A stretch of 64,000 bases of DNA from Aphrophora alni (GCA_963513935.1 OY740767.1:154386431-154450430); one strand, 5' to 3'. Numbered from the stretch's first letter, positions 1 through 11,427 are shown. A program made the numbers and translations. The notes: generated by a model not told the origin, from the sequence alone.

Positions 1-619
1 TTGGGGGCCAAGATACAGGACATTGCCTACCTATCACACAATTACCAAAGATTTCTGATAAATAACCTTTTATTAGATTGTAAATGTGTGGATGTGCCAT
101 ACCGTGCATAAATATCGTGTTTTCAATATCAAGGAATTCTGGTAGTATCGTCTGTTATTGTTATTGCTGTTACACCATTTTGAACCTCTTCAAAAAGAAT
201 GGCCCAACAACAAAATTTAAAGAGAACCCCTTTCAAATTGTATCTTGTATTATGGGGATACATAAGTAACCCTGTTGTGTTACTATATGAGGATTTGTAA
301 TTGATCATATCTTGTACTTATGTGTATTGACAGATCCATTTAGATAAAAATTTGCTCCATCAGTCAAAAAGATTTTGTCAAACCAAGCTTCGTTTAATCA
401 AATTTGAACTAATGTAGAGCAAAATCAAGTAGATAATGTCGCTTAGGCTTATCTGTTTCTTTCAGTTTAAATTTCAGTTTTTTTTAAGGATACATTTTCT
501 AAGAATACGCCATATTGTTGTCTGACTAATATCAAATCAAAGGAGAAAACTATTAAATTATGCTTAAAATAATTATAATTCCAAGGAATGTTTCATACAG
601 TTAGTAAGGTTTTACATTT
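1..619. other. AT-rich noncoding segment
   Basis: No ORF with recognisable content, repeat or splice structure is visible. The one short ORF (84-269, plus) is low complexity and cysteine/tyrosine rich by chance. It is probably intergenic or intronic DNA outside the hAT element that begins at 628. Confidence 0.5.
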
Positions 620-911
620 TCATCACACAGTGGCGTAGCCAGAACTTATTTGGGGGGTGGAGTTATGTAATACATAACCAAACGTTTAATCAAACAAATT
701 ATTTATATTTTGGTTTTACTGAGCTGTTGCATATGAGCTTAAGCATACATATAATACTACAAACTATAATAAAGTCGCTGAAAAGAAAGAATTTAGAAAA
801 CCCAGATCATTTTTACAATAATGAATAAAGAGAATGAGTTAAGTTTTAAATTCACAAAAACTGTTTAATATTTAGATACAAAACATATGACTGCACATTC
901 ATATTCTTACT

Positions 912-1730
912 TCAGATACTGATTAGAAGTTTTCTGGGTTTCTTAGCCATTATGTCCAAAACTCTATCAAGGACTACTTCTATTTCTCGATGTATAGATA
1001 AATGTGCTAGACCGTTAAGACGACTTTGAGACGTTGTACTGCGCAGATATGATTTCAAGCGTCGAAGGGTTGAAAATGATCTCTCTGCCGTAGCTGTTGT
1101 TATTGGTAAAGTGGCTGCTATTCTCAATGCCCTAAAAATTGAAGGGAACATCCTGCTTATTACATTTATTCATGGAAGACACAAAGTCTTGAGGTAGATC
1201 AGAATTAGATTTTTTGAAATTTAACCAACTTCTTCTCCACATTATCATTTCGCCTTCAAGCTGTAAAGGATCCTCTAAATAACTAGGCCATTGTTTTGAA
1301 ATAGTTTCGCAACATAATTTTAATCTTTCATTATTAAGTTCTGCAGTATTTTTTGGGAGTAAACAGCATATGCTTTCAAATACACTTTTGTGGGCCAAGA
1401 ATCTATCATTCATATCTTGAAGGAGAAAGTCTATGAAAGGAATAAACAATGTAAGCCTAAAATATTCTTTAGGTTCACTTGTCTTGTAGTTGGTTTCCCT
1501 GTTATTCTAGGCATGCATATATTCATGTCCATTTCTTTAGCAATGGATTCTGCATCCTTGTACAACTCGTCAAATGCTGATTCAGAGTTGTCTCTTATAT
1601 GTTGAATTTCAGTTGTAAATGTTTCAACATACTGCACTGCATCAGCTAAGTCCAATGTAGTTGTTTGAAGAAACTTGCAAAGTCCAAAAGCAAGATAGAA
1701 CACTTTGCTTACTGTAACAACTGCCAGCAA
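912..1730 (-). pseudogene. hAT transposase C-terminal half
   Basis: Three overlapping frames carry one protein. The stretch 1730-1431 has the motif TTTLDLADAVQYVE followed by PRITGKPTTRQVN, as in ZMYM1-like hAT proteins. The stretch 1449-1132 includes FIPFIDFLLQDMNDRF. The stretch 1151-912 has the hAT dimerisation motif, with TATAERSFSTLRRLKSYLR and RLNGLAHLSIHRE. Frame changes near 1440 and 1140 show it is a pseudogene. The family assignment rests on motif recall, not a search. It ends 284 bases inside the terminal repeat at 628, a normal 3' flank length. Confidence 0.75.
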
Positions 1731-2689
1731 AAATTAGCTATTGTTGAGAGCATTGTAAGATGTGTTAATTAATCTTATTTTTATTGAATTTGGTTTATCA
1801 AGTATTAATTGTCAATTATTTGAAAATCTGTTCAAGCGCCATTTTGTAAGATGCTTCTACTTATCTTATGTGGATTTTATTGATTTTAATTTATTAGCTA
1901 TAATTGAAAGGAGTTCAGGCTCTAATCTGTACTCACCAGGCAGACTGCTGTGACACGTGAATGGAAGGACATACTCAATGAAAGTTTACTCACTCATAAT
2001 TGAAATTTTGATATCTTTCCTTTATGTACCAGTATTTTCATGATTTTAAATTTTACAAAAGAATCTCAATTGACATTCAATTACTTAAATGCTAGACAAA
2101 TCATCATATTATTATTATTAGAAAGTTACAAATTTTACACATGAGGTTTACATAATATGGATTTGGTTCTCTGTCCAAAGTTCAAACACACATCTTATTA
2201 AAGTACATGTTAAAGGATTTTTACTCACATGTTACTCTCGAAATTAATTAAATAATGTAATACCTTTGTATAAACACTTCACCGTATGACAATCTCTAGT
2301 TGCTCTTTACTTTTAAAACGCTCCATGATGGATTTTGTACAGAGCAATCTGAACTGCGGTCCTACCTGCTAGGAACGCTAAGCTGGAGTCTCTCGAATGT
2401 CGGTTGGAACGGGACGCTAGACTGCTTTGCCTATCTTGCATTAGTTAATTTCCTGGAATTTCATATTTTTCCGTTCCAATTGGTACCCGTACTTTTAGTG
2501 TTGTGTAAAACACGCGCTTTTGTCAATTGTAGCCTAGAGGGTGTTACATTATATTCACAGTAGTCGCTTAATTTAAATTGTTCGATTTATAATTATTTGT
2601 CTTAAATATTTTTGTTCAAAGTTTTTATAATTGTTATTTAAATCATTTTAATTTCTATGTAAACTTCTTAATTATTTAAATATGTATAA
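1731..2689. other. Interruption within the hAT coding region
   Basis: About 0.96 kb separates the central and C-terminal transposase fragments. It has no transposase similarity I can see. The part at 2300-2560 is richer in G+C than its surroundings. It could be an old intron of the transposase (the minus strand has CTGGTGAGTA near 1940, a possible donor) or a later insertion. No terminal repeats were found to decide. Confidence 0.35.
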
Positions 2690-3181
2690 CCAAAACCTTA
2701 ATAATATAACTTATTTGTTTTTTACTGGTTGGAGAATGTCCCATGTTTACAGCATTAAACGGTATAAAATGCAACCCTTCATTATCATCATCAAAGTTTT
2801 GTATTTCAGAAAGTGCCCTAAAAATAGGAATAAACAGTTCTTTGAAGGACACCATTGTACTTATATGCTCAACCCATCGTGTTTCGCAGAACTTGAGTAG
2901 CCTCGTTCTTCTTGCACCGGGATCTTAAGCAAGAATTATCTCCTTTACAAATCACTCCTTTTAGGTGATGTCCTGAAGAAATTTATAATATCTTTCATTA
3001 TGGCTAATGTGTTTCTTCTGATAGCTGGTACAGAGCACGCATAGGAAAGTGCAGGATTCAGAGCATAAAATTCTTGACTCACATTATTATTTTTTTCTTC
3101 ACATGTTATTAGATTTACTTTATTTATTAAATTATTTTTTCTAGGCCTATAATTCTGACTTATTATCTTTTTATCTTGCAC
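2690..3181 (-). pseudogene. hAT transposase central fragment (DUF4371-like)
   Basis: Minus-strand reading from 3181 gives ALSYACSVPAIRRNTLAIM and then IINFFRTSPKR. After a frame change it continues with LLKFCETRWVEHISTMVSF and NFDDDNEGLHFIPFNAVN, down to about 2700. The F..TS.KR ... ETRWVER block is a hallmark of ZMYM1/DUF4371 hAT proteins, lying before the C-terminal region found at 912-1730. Order and strand agree, so both pieces belong to one element. Stops and a frameshift near 2935 mean no intact product. Confidence 0.65.
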
Positions 3182-3189
3182 CGAAATAT

Positions 3190-4840
3190 CTTTATTTAGA
3201 TTTCACTTCTTAAACTTACATTTTTGTTCCTAGATATTTCAGAACATTTTAATTTAAACTTATGGATATATTTGGCACTGCTCCATCCTTCCCTTTGAAA
3301 CTGTACTATTCCTCTTTCTGACTGGCTCCTATTAACTTCCTCTCTTGTTCTTTCAAAACTTGGTCTTTCATCCTGACTTCCAAATTCCTCTCTTCGAAAT
3401 GTCTTTGGTCTATATGGCATTACATTTGGCCTAAAAGTCTTTTGGTTATTTCTATAAATTGGTCTATTGATATCTGATTGTTTTTGAAAATTGTAATTAA
3501 ATTTTGTCCTCTGATCTTCTCTTTGTCTTCAAAGCAGATTATTCCTCTCTTCTATATCTTCCAATTTAAATATCTCTTCATGTCTCTAATTCTTGTTATT
3601 CTTGCACTTTGTATGTTTTCATCAAAGTGTCTCTTATTTTCTCTACAATTTCCTCTTCGGTCATCGGTGGTGTAAGGGTTCTTAGGAAATAATCTGCTCT
3701 AAATATATTTCTTTCCTTTTGATACTTTTTCATCTCCAGTCTCTATTTTACTCCTTCTTGAACTCCATTTCTGCAGTATTTTTCTATAAATCGTTTTTCA
3801 AATTTATCAAAATCCTTGACTTCCTGTCCAATAGTCGGCCACCGTTTAGCTCCATTTTCTTGTAAAGATATATCCCTAATGTCCATCTCTTCTCTTCTTA
3901 CCCTTTTTTTCTTTTCTCTTGCAGTTTATGTAAGTACTATTTTATCATCCTTATACATTCTATAAAATTAGTTCCCTTTATATTAAATTTTGAAATATTA
4001 CAATCTATATTGTTTTCACGTGATAAATATACAATTTGACCATTACTACATTCAATTTTTTTTATTAGATTTTTCTTCTATCCCTCCAACTTTCTTCTCC
4101 ACCAGAGTACTTAAAATAATCAAATTTTGTCTGTTATTTTCAATCTTCTTATCTGAGTCATTTATTTCCTTTTGCTGTTTATATATGTTTTCTTTTACAA
4201 TCTCGAATTCTCCTCTGGAATTCTGTTCCTGGTCCTTTAACTCTTGTTTAATACTCTACAGATTTCCTTCCATTTCGTTCCTCAATGAGCTACAATTCTT
4301 TTTTTTATCTGCTTCTGCTCTTCTTCCATATTTATTTTTAAATGTTCTAATTTATTTCCAATTTTTTACCTCTAAATCATTTATCTTCTGATCTATTTAT
4401 AAATATTGAGCTTGACTTGTGAGATAATATTAGATAGAATTTTAACTCAACAACAAAGTCATCCTCAGTGATACATGAGCTGCAATAACAAAACTATAAC
4501 TTAGTTATACTAAACAGTTATTGTAGCTCTTGATCACTGAGGATGGCGACTTTATCGTTGAAACACGTTTAAGTAAACGTAATTTTTGTGAGATCTTGTA
4601 TTCGAGTTTTATTCTATCTTTATCTTCTGATCTGTTCCCTTAATTTTCTAAGTTTTGTTTGTTTTCTATTTCAATCCTTTCCAATTGTTAGTTTATTATT
4701 TCAATCCATTCCTTTAATTGTCTACATTCTCCTCTTAATTCTACCTTTAATTCTTCTCTTAAATTTGTATTGTCCTCCTATAACCTTTGTTCTAATCCCT
4801 GCCTATTTTGTTATTTTCTTTTTTTGAATCCTTACTCACT
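3190..4840 (-). pseudogene. Gag-like remnant of an LTR retrotransposon
   Basis: The + strand is strikingly pyrimidine-rich, so the minus strand encodes Lys/Glu/Arg-rich protein across about 1.6 kb. The clearest block (3905 down to 3600) reads AKRWPTIGQEVKDFDKFEKR, then FIEKYCRNGVQEGV, ERNIFRADYFLRTLTPPMTE and EEIVEKIRDTL. That pattern (W..F...F..+Y, Y-containing middle, EIV..I) resembles retrotransposon gag capsid segments. A downstream basic tail (MPYRPKTFRREEFG at 3420) and an upstream coiled-coil-like part (4100-4830) fit a gag layout. Several stops and frameshifts are present. No zinc knuckle, pol or LTR is seen. Superfamily uncertain. Confidence 0.5.
4395..4618. mobile_element. Penelope-like terminal fragment, inverted pair, with TSD
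   Basis: A 224-bp insertion interrupts the gag-like remnant. It is flanked by a perfect 15-bp direct repeat TTTATCTTCTGATCT (4380-4394 and 4619-4633). Inside, two copies of one terminal sequence face each other: the right arm has ATCACTGAGGATGGC and GTTGAAACACG, and the left arm is its diverged reverse complement. Such facing terminal copies are characteristic of Penelope-like elements. CTGAGGA...GAAAC resembles a hammerhead ribozyme core. It carries no coding sequence. Confidence 0.65.
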
Positions 4841-4844
4841 ACTG

Positions 4845-6395
4845 GCAAGCAATTATAATGTAACAAAAATATCTTATTTTCCATTCAACCTTTCACTCAC
4901 TAAAAATCGTCTAATCACAATAAATTTGGCATCAATGGAAAGCTAAAGATCTGAACTTGCATTTTGATGCAACCTTAACTCTAAAATAATATGTAATATA
5001 TCATATGCTTAAATTCGATGAAATTAGTGTTGCACACTGCTTCACTTGATTAGCGTTGGCGAGTCGACATTTTGTTTCAAACATACGTCACTTAGACTAC
5101 TAAACCTTGACACTGTGTGATAGATAAATTCTTCCTCTTTTCATCTATGTTATTAAAAATCTTGTAGCATCTACGTACAGGAAGTTATGAACTTTTTTCT
5201 TTGCAAGGACATTTTAGGAATATTTGCCGAAGATTTCCAAGTTATAACGTAACACACAATAAAGTGTGAAATATCGATAGTAAAAGTGTAAATTTTTGGA
5301 AGGCCTTTTATCCAGTAGTATAGGAGAGATTCTGCTGTTTCCAGTGGTATTATTATTTGTCTAGATATTCCGGTTTTAACTGTAATAAATTCCCTTGTGA
5401 TTATTGACTTCCAACATTTGATTGCATGTGAGTAGGGCGTGGAATGACACAACTACAATGGTACTTTCAGTGCTTTGTAGGTTTGTTTATTGTGAAAAAT
5501 GTTTTGTGTTTAATAAATATTTAACTGTTTATTAAAAAAGAAAAACTGGAAGTAGCGTGATTAATTTTTGAAGTTGTTGACTTCTGGTATTACTAAATGA
5601 CTGAACAGTGTGATGTGTCTGAATGATAAGTGAGAACAGTGGCTTTTACCCTTTTAAACATCATATTTTCTCACCATACTTCTGATCATAGTCTTTAGAC
5701 TGATAACAAATAACAAAAAAAAATTTTTTAGTCACATATTTTTTAGCAGGAAGTAGTCTCCCATGGTCTGTAATCACATATATGTCAGTCCCAATATTTG
5801 TTTAATTTCAACTATTATTATCCAATATAGAAGGCTTATTTTGTAATATAATATGTAACCTAACCTACTATTGTTTTAAATTGTAAAATAACCTTATATA
5901 TACTTATGGTTTTGTTTCAATATGTTTTGCAGTTAGTAAGACTTAATGTTGATGTGTTACAGTGCAAGGACTCTGATTTTTGATGTGAAAGTGTAAAAAA
6001 ACAGAAAAACCTTTGTCATACAGTGATTACTTACTCAAGACTGCAGTGACATCATCCTTAGACTCTGTACTTGGTCAACTGATATAAAGGTAAGAATTGA
6101 TATTATTTATTTAAAATAAATAGTTTAGTTTTTCTGTCCAAGAGTCTATTTCTCAAAATGATCAAATTTGACAAGAGCCAATTAAATATACCACATGACA
6201 AGTTGTAATTTTTTATTTTTCATGTTTGTGCTACATTTGCCATGAACTAGAATTGTGTTTCCCTTCCACTCTATGTGTCCGATATAATGCAAACTTTGTA
6301 CTTTTTTGCACTAAAAGTCAATATCACGTATACAATTTTAGACTGCTATCTTTCTTCTCAGCTTAGAATTGCTACAATCACTGGGTCTGTTCAAG
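4845..6395. other. AT-rich noncoding segment
   Basis: No gene is recognised. A 93-codon minus-strand ORF (5171-5452) is the longest open stretch. It has no family motif I can name and no flanking structure, so it is left uncalled. Confidence 0.4.
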
Positions 6396-6399
6396 AAAA

Positions 6400-6540
6400 G
6401 GATTATGGATAGGTTATTGTAGCTCATCCATCGATGAAGATGCCGATTTTGTAGTTGAAACGTGTTTGAATAAATAAACATATTATTTGTGTTCTATCAA
6501 GTAGACCATCTCACTAGTGAAGCTCAATATTTATTAATTA
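6400..6540 (+). mobile_element. Penelope-like terminal fragment (same family as 4395-4618)
   Basis: The + strand carries GGTTATTGTAGCTCATCCAT, then CGATGAAGATGCCG, GTAGTTGAAACG and TGTTTGAATAAATAAACAT. It ends with CTCACTAGTGAAGCTCAATATTTAT. The end resembles the right arm of the element inside the gag remnant and the unit near 46.2 kb. Only one copy (no facing arm) is present, so it is a solo or truncated end. Confidence 0.5.
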
Positions 6541-7000
6541 ATTGAATAACTTACATTTTAGGATGTGTCGAGAAAGCTCCTGAAAATATGATAGTATCCT
6601 AAACTCTAGACTCAAATGTAAGCCTCTTATCTATATTTTTCACTTATTGTTAACCAATAAACAATATTTATTTCCTCACATACAAATAATTTCACTAACC
6701 TGATCCAAATATTCATTGATATGTTTCTTTTAAACCCTGTTTATGAACTCATTTCTTTTCAAGTAGGCCTACATTTTTTAGTATGATAGGTCAGTTTTAA
6801 ATAAAAAATTAGCAAGTATAATACTAAGGCTGCACGATTTAGTAAGTCAATATTAAATTAATATTTTATTTTATTTATTAATATTATTATTATTAGTCGA
6901 TTAGTTTTAATTTTGTCAAATTCATTTATGCAAACCTTACTTTAAAAATCTAAAATAATATTATTATTTAAAAAAAAGTCTCATATTGCAAATTAACACT
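6541..7000. other. AT-rich noncoding segment
   Basis: Nothing gene-like is visible; there are runs of TTATTA and A-tracts. It ends directly at the TTAA target of the left piggyBac copy. Confidence 0.4.
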
Positions 7001-7004
7001 TTAA

Positions 7005-7970
7005 CAGTATCATTCGGTCTCTCAGACTGGACATTTTTTCTCCATTTTAGTTATTTTTTTTACTTGAATCTCAAGTATTATTTCAATTTAGCGTTCATGC
7101 ATTTATGAATTAAAATTTGGCATTACAGTGCTTTAAAATTGTTTAATTTGTACCATTTTGTAAATAATCTATAATATGTATAAGGAAATGAAGGGGAAAA
7201 ATGTTTTCGACAAAAAACACTATTTGTTTATTTATTTTCAAAACAATTTCTAGCCCTTCTTGTCGGACCGGGAAGTGGTGCTCTCAAAATGTTGTGTAGA
7301 AGCGTTCGTCTTTGTTTGTTGTTTTCTTCTCTTTCGCAGCAAATACTGTCATCTTTACCCCAAAAGAATTCAACTCCCCCTCCGGAAGAACAAAATTTTC
7401 AACAATATAATGCATATCATTTTCATCCTCTATTCAGGATACTTCATTTAAACTACTCCTGTCACTAGTTTCCCTGTCAGCACAGAAACCAAATAATCGG
7501 GATCTTGATCCGAATCATCCACGTTTTCGTCACTTTTTTCCTCTACGTTGTTGTAAAAGAGTTGCAAAATATGATCATTGAAGTCAGCATCATTCACTCT
7601 TAAATCCTGGGAACGAGCCATGTCAAACACAAAATAGATAGGAAACCCAAAAACAAAAACTATGTGCAATAATATTTACACTGGTAGATACACCCACAAA
7701 ATTTCAAACGTAATGCGTATCATCCGGTATTGCAGACCGGGACTTGCCAGACACTAAACGTATCGTCTGGTACAGGAGACCATAACAAAAACAAAACAAT
7801 AATACACAGCTACACGCGGAACGACAGCTCAAGGCCAAATGAAAGTTAAAAATAAGTATTGGTGAGAAGCTACTTGACAGCTACTGTGCAGGAGAAATCA
7901 ATTGAACTATCAGGTGTGCCAATTTTGTAGAACCAAAATTCCTGTCCGGTCTCGGAGATCGGTGATACGG
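7005..7970 (-). mobile_element. Left piggyBac-type element, internally deleted
   Basis: A 966-bp element is bounded by TTAA on both sides (7001-7004 and 7971-7974), the obligate piggyBac target. Terminal inverted repeats of about 29 bp match imperfectly: the left reads CAGTATCATTCGGTCTCTCA, and the right on the minus strand reads CCGTATCACCGATCTCCGAG. Each is followed by GACYGGACA. Related GTATC-...GAGACC motifs recur inside near 7710 and 7757, probably extra transposase-binding sites. It contains only the N-terminal part of a transposase on the minus strand, so it is non-autonomous. It is repeated in inverted orientation at 15250-16946. Confidence 0.75.
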
Positions 7971-9468
7971 TTAAATTGTTAAATTAAAACATTTAACTAA
8001 TTGCAAATTTGTTTATTTCCACATATTATGTTGTATAAAAATATTTATAAAAGACAATTCAGAAGATTAAAAATGTTTGAAACGAAAAGTGTAAACAAAA
8101 AAAGGACAAGGATAGAATATGATTAACATTAGTGCTGTGTCCGATAACGGGTAACAGCTAACCTTCAACGTTGATCATCGCCAACGCTCAACGCAGTTGA
8201 CTAAGAAATGCATTTACTGGTAATGTTGATCAACTGCTTGCAGGTGATGCATCAGCGGTTGTTAGCGCCAGCGGCCCACTTGATGCGTGCGCACCCAGCT
8301 ACACATTTTGTAATAATTTCCTTTTTACAAAAATTACATTTTTATTTTATTACTAATATTCTCTAATACCTTATTAAACATCCTTTCAACTAAATTATAT
8401 TGACTAAGATAAAATAATTAGTCAGCCTCTTAGTACAAATTATTTATTCACTTTCCTTTTTACATTAAATGTTATTTCATTTTAAATGTTTAATTATTGC
8501 TTTAACTGTCCTGAATTAAATAAATATAATATATAACTCTTAATTCTGGGTTTCTGGTACGTGGCTTTATTTAAAAAAATTCCTTGTTTATCTTAATTAG
8601 TCCTAATTTATGCAAATTTCAAGATTCTAAATTTATTATTATGCTTATATTATATCTCTAAATGTCTCTATTATAATTATTTAATTGTTCATTATACTTA
8701 TAGTGCATGCTTATTTTACTCTCACAGTAATGGTTTCAAATATTTCCCTTTTAATTTGGCTTGTTCAATTAGTATGGATTTTTTCTAGGCTTTTCTTTTC
8801 TCACACATTCAAAGTTCAACTTTACTTTCTGAAATCCTCTTTACAACTGCTACGCATTGTTTTCATATATCGCGGCTAAAATTAGTTCTTTCCTTTATCC
8901 AATCAGAATATTCTATTTTCATCAGCTGTCTTTGCGTATTGATACTAGAGAAATTCTAGCCTCAGTTCCGATATTTCCATACAATTTAATTCACTCAACG
9001 ACTACGCATATCAAAAGTTCTACTATTTTTCTTTCACTTTTTTATTTTTTATTTGTCCTTTAGCCTTTCACATTTATTTGTTTATTTTTTAAATCACTTT
9101 AGTTTGTTGGTTGGTTCACTTCTTATCCATCTATATTAATTTATTCTAACCTTACTATTTCTATTTTACATTTAGTTGTTCTTTTGACTCTTTTATGTTT
9201 GTACTATGAATTCACCCAAGTTTATTTTCATCCTTACTATCGTCACAATTTGTCTGTTAGTTTAGTTGAGCAACTAAAGCGAATCAATTAATGTCAACGT
9301 ATATTTCTGCTGTAGCCTACTATTTTACTGTTTGTTTTTTACTCAATCTAAAACTGTATAAAATGACGACTGGATAATATGAAAATAGTGTGGTGTAAAT
9401 AACTTTAGTTTTAGCTGATAAAAGCTGTCAACTGTGTAAATATTAGGTTAGGTTTGTTGCTTGTGCGA
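7140..9468. repeat. Left arm of a large inverted duplication
   Basis: This segment is the reverse complement of 14695 to about 16860, apart from one indel on each side. The shared sequence covers the piggyBac copy, the DNA between it and the hAT element (7975-8129), and much of the hAT element. The left arm has about 945 bp (8306-9248) absent from the right arm; the right arm has a Penelope-like insert (15905-16735) absent from the left. Because non-element junction DNA is shared, the two arms arose by duplication of one locus, not by two separate insertions. Confidence 0.8.
7448..7621 (-). pseudogene. piggyBac transposase N-terminal fragment (left copy)
   Basis: From ATG at 7621 the minus strand encodes MARSQDLRVNDADF and a very acidic stretch with DDSDQDPDYL, typical of the poorly conserved acidic N terminus of piggyBac transposases. 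The frame stops at 7448. A shifted frame continues toward 7260, with VENFVLPEGELNS and AAKEKKTNKDERF as in the right copy. No DDD catalytic domain remains. I chose ATG 7621 rather than 7669 because the 16 codons before it are hydrophobic and lie in the leader. It is nearly identical to 15588-15761. Confidence 0.6.
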
Positions 9469-9686
9469 AAGGAAAGTATCTGTATAAATAATTGACTCGT
9501 CCGATTCTAAGAAACAGGCGACAGTCGATTGATAACTAGAGCCTTCTTACTGAACATTGAACAAAGACGCTTGGTCTTCTGTTCTGTCTGTCGCTGTTAA
9601 CGTTAACAGTTTTTGTCAACAATTAATCACGCTCAACGTTAACTGGTGCTGACGTTGACCGTTGTTAGCGTTAATGCCCACCACTA
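8130..9686. mobile_element. Non-autonomous hAT-type element with 8-bp TSD
   Basis: The element starts TAGTGCTGTGTCCGATAACG and ends CGTTAATGCCCACCACTA, imperfect terminal inverted repeats of hAT type (TAGTGNTGNG...). It is flanked by a perfect 8-bp duplication ATTAACAT (8122-8129 and 9687-9694). Subterminal DNA is full of AACGTTGA, AACGCTCAACG and CGTTAACG motifs on both sides, probably transposase-binding sites. No transposase is recognisable; the inner 8306-9248 is T-rich with chance ORFs only. A partial copy is in the right arm (14695-15089). Confidence 0.8.
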
Positions 9687-9694
9687 ATTAACAT

Positions 9695-10345
9695 ACTAGA
9701 TTTAGCAAGAATTATCACAAATAGGTTAGGTGGTGTTTCTGTTACAAAGTTTTAATATTGAATATCACGAAAACCATTAATTTTACAAAAACATTACACA
9801 AGACAAAAAAGTGTTCTCTTTTAACTATAAATAAAATGAAATTTTATAATTTTTTCTGTAAGTGAAAGGATAGTTGAGTTATAGACAAAAAACTGAAAAC
9901 ATAATTTCTTGGTAGTTGTGTACAACTCCTAGGATTAGGTTAGATGCAACATTTTAAATTATTTTTTTAATTTTTCTGTTAGTCTATTATTTTATACTGT
10001 TTGATAGTATGACATGATTTAAAACAGCAAATCCATAGCGGATACTGCATCCACAATCTTTGAATCTTTGATGTAAAACCAAGTTACCATGGCTTATCTT
10101 AAATCAGATTATTAATTAGGCAGACACTATAGTTTTTATCACATTTTTTAGAAATTCATTCTTTGTTGAAATATTCAAGATCATAAATGCAATAAGTGGC
10201 AATAATAATTAGAACACGATTAGGCCTAGTATACATTTGATACTAAAACAATAACAAACTTTGTTTCCTAAACAACCAATATTATATCTAACAGCTGATT
10301 AAGTGTGAGTTCAATTTATTGCTTTAATTATATTGTGATAACTCT
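9695..10345. other. AT-rich noncoding segment
   Basis: No gene, repeat array or transposon end is recognised between the left hAT element and the C/A-rich repeat block at 10350. Confidence 0.4.
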
Positions 10346-10349
10346 TTTC

Positions 10350-10650
10350 TTCATTATCTAACCCCTAGAATGAATTTTGAAAATCTAGTATCATCACCAA
10401 TAAAGGGGAAAGGCCAATTTGGCAGGAGGTTGAGTGGGGTCCCCAAAAATTTAAACCCTCTAACCCCTGCTCTAAATATTTGAAACCCAATTTTGACCCT
10501 TTTCCTAAAAATGTCTAAACCAACTAAACCTATTTTGAAAAAGTACCCCTCAAATTTTGATCCTTTTTTAAAAATTTGTGTTAACTGATCGAACCAATTT
10601 TTTTTAAAAAATACCCTCTCCCATTTTGACCTTTATCTAATAAGTTTCTG
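10350..10650. repeat. Degenerate AAACCC/TTTTGA minisatellite-like block
   Basis: A short phrase of the type aaaccc...ttttga(c/t)cctttt...aaaa is repeated imperfectly at least four times (for example near 10455, 10490, 10545 and 10620). Each carries CCC or CCCC between A- and T-rich flanks. It looks like a decayed low-copy tandem repeat. No coding content is evident. Confidence 0.4.
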
Positions 10651-10799
10651 AGCTGAAAAGTTGTGTTAAGTTTTGTCAAAATTAATTATTTTCTTTCAAA
10701 GAATATGTAAGTCTGGTAAATAAAAAAAATCGGTGTGCTTAATTATTAAGACCACATGTTAGAAGTGAAAACTGATTAATTATAAGTTTTACAATGTAT

Positions 10800-11015
10800 G
10801 AATATGTTTGTACAATATTTTTGGCTGATTATTAGTTTTATTCTATGGTATGTGTGTGTGTGAAACGTTTGTGCAATATTTTTGCACCATTACGGTATTA
10901 GTTTTTACTATATTTGTGTTTGAGAAAGTTTGTGCAATATTTTAACACTGATTATTAGATTTATAAAGCTAATAATAACTTATATTATATATGAGGAAGT
11001 TTGTGCAATTCTTTT
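10800..11015. repeat. Four degenerate repeats with TTTGTGCAAT core
   Basis: The phrase GTTTGTGCAATATTTT (variants TTTGTACAATATTTTT and GTTTGTGCAATTCTTT) occurs near 10808, 10867, 10928 and 11000. Each is followed by a variant of GATTATTAG or TTACGGTATTAG. Spacing is about 60-70 bp. This is an old tandem array lying just before the satellite arrays. Confidence 0.5.
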
Positions 11016-11199
11016 ATAATGATTATACACGCTGCCATGTCTACTTGATTTCATTTACCCATGAAATCTGATGTTACGTGAAATTCACATTATTACCCAG
11101 GCAAAAAGTGCCCAATTTACTAATAGAAGTTTTCACTTTAAAAAGTTTGAACATTATAATATATATTATATTTGTAATTTCTATTTTAATTTTGTTTCA

Positions 11200-11254
11200 G
11201 GTTCACAATATTCATCATGGAGGACATCAGTAAGAAAAAAAAGAATAAAGACTA
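11200..11254 (+). other. Possible short 3' terminal exon
   Basis: TTTTGTTTCAG just before 11201 is a good splice-acceptor sequence. One following frame gives FTIFIMEDISKKKKNKD and a stop, and AATAAA overlaps the end (about 11242). That is the look of a small last exon with a lysine-rich tail. I recognise no family and no upstream exon, so this may be chance. Confidence 0.15.
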
Positions 11255-11427
11255 AAATGTGTTATTAAAAAAATACTGTGTACTAATATTTCATGTATAT
11301 TATTTTAAAACAATACATTTTCTATACATTTAGAAAAATGTATGAATTGTTTGTTACATAAATATTTTTTATTAAAATAATGTAGGTGTTTTATTTTAGT
11401 AGATAGCAGTTCTTCCCCATAAATGGA

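Larger units (their letters stand above)
628..3181 (-). mobile_element. Degenerate hAT transposon, ZMYM1-like family
   Basis: The + strand at 628 begins CAGTGGCGTAGCCAG, a typical hAT terminal inverted repeat, and the 8 bases before it (TCATCACA, 620-627) could be the target duplication. Read on the minus strand, 3181 down to 912 gives successive pieces of a DUF4371/hAT transposase of the kind annotated as zinc finger MYM-type protein 1-like. The distal terminal repeat is not found; the upstream side abuts a gag-like remnant near 3190, so the element is truncated or interrupted there. Function would have been cut-and-paste transposition; frameshifts and a 0.96-kb interruption make this copy dead. 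Confidence 0.7.

Noticed and set aside
3990..4391. 133-codon plus-strand ORF rich in Phe/Ser/Leu
   Set aside because: It is the antisense of a Lys/Glu-rich gag-like minus-strand sequence; the hydrophobic protein is an artefact of pyrimidine-rich DNA.
5171..5452. 93-codon minus-strand ORF
   Set aside because: No motif, composition or splice context supports it; long ORFs of this size arise by chance or from decayed elements here.
8685..9063. Hydrophobic plus-strand ORFs that look like membrane proteins
   Set aside because: They lie inside a T-rich non-autonomous hAT element and have no supporting motif.
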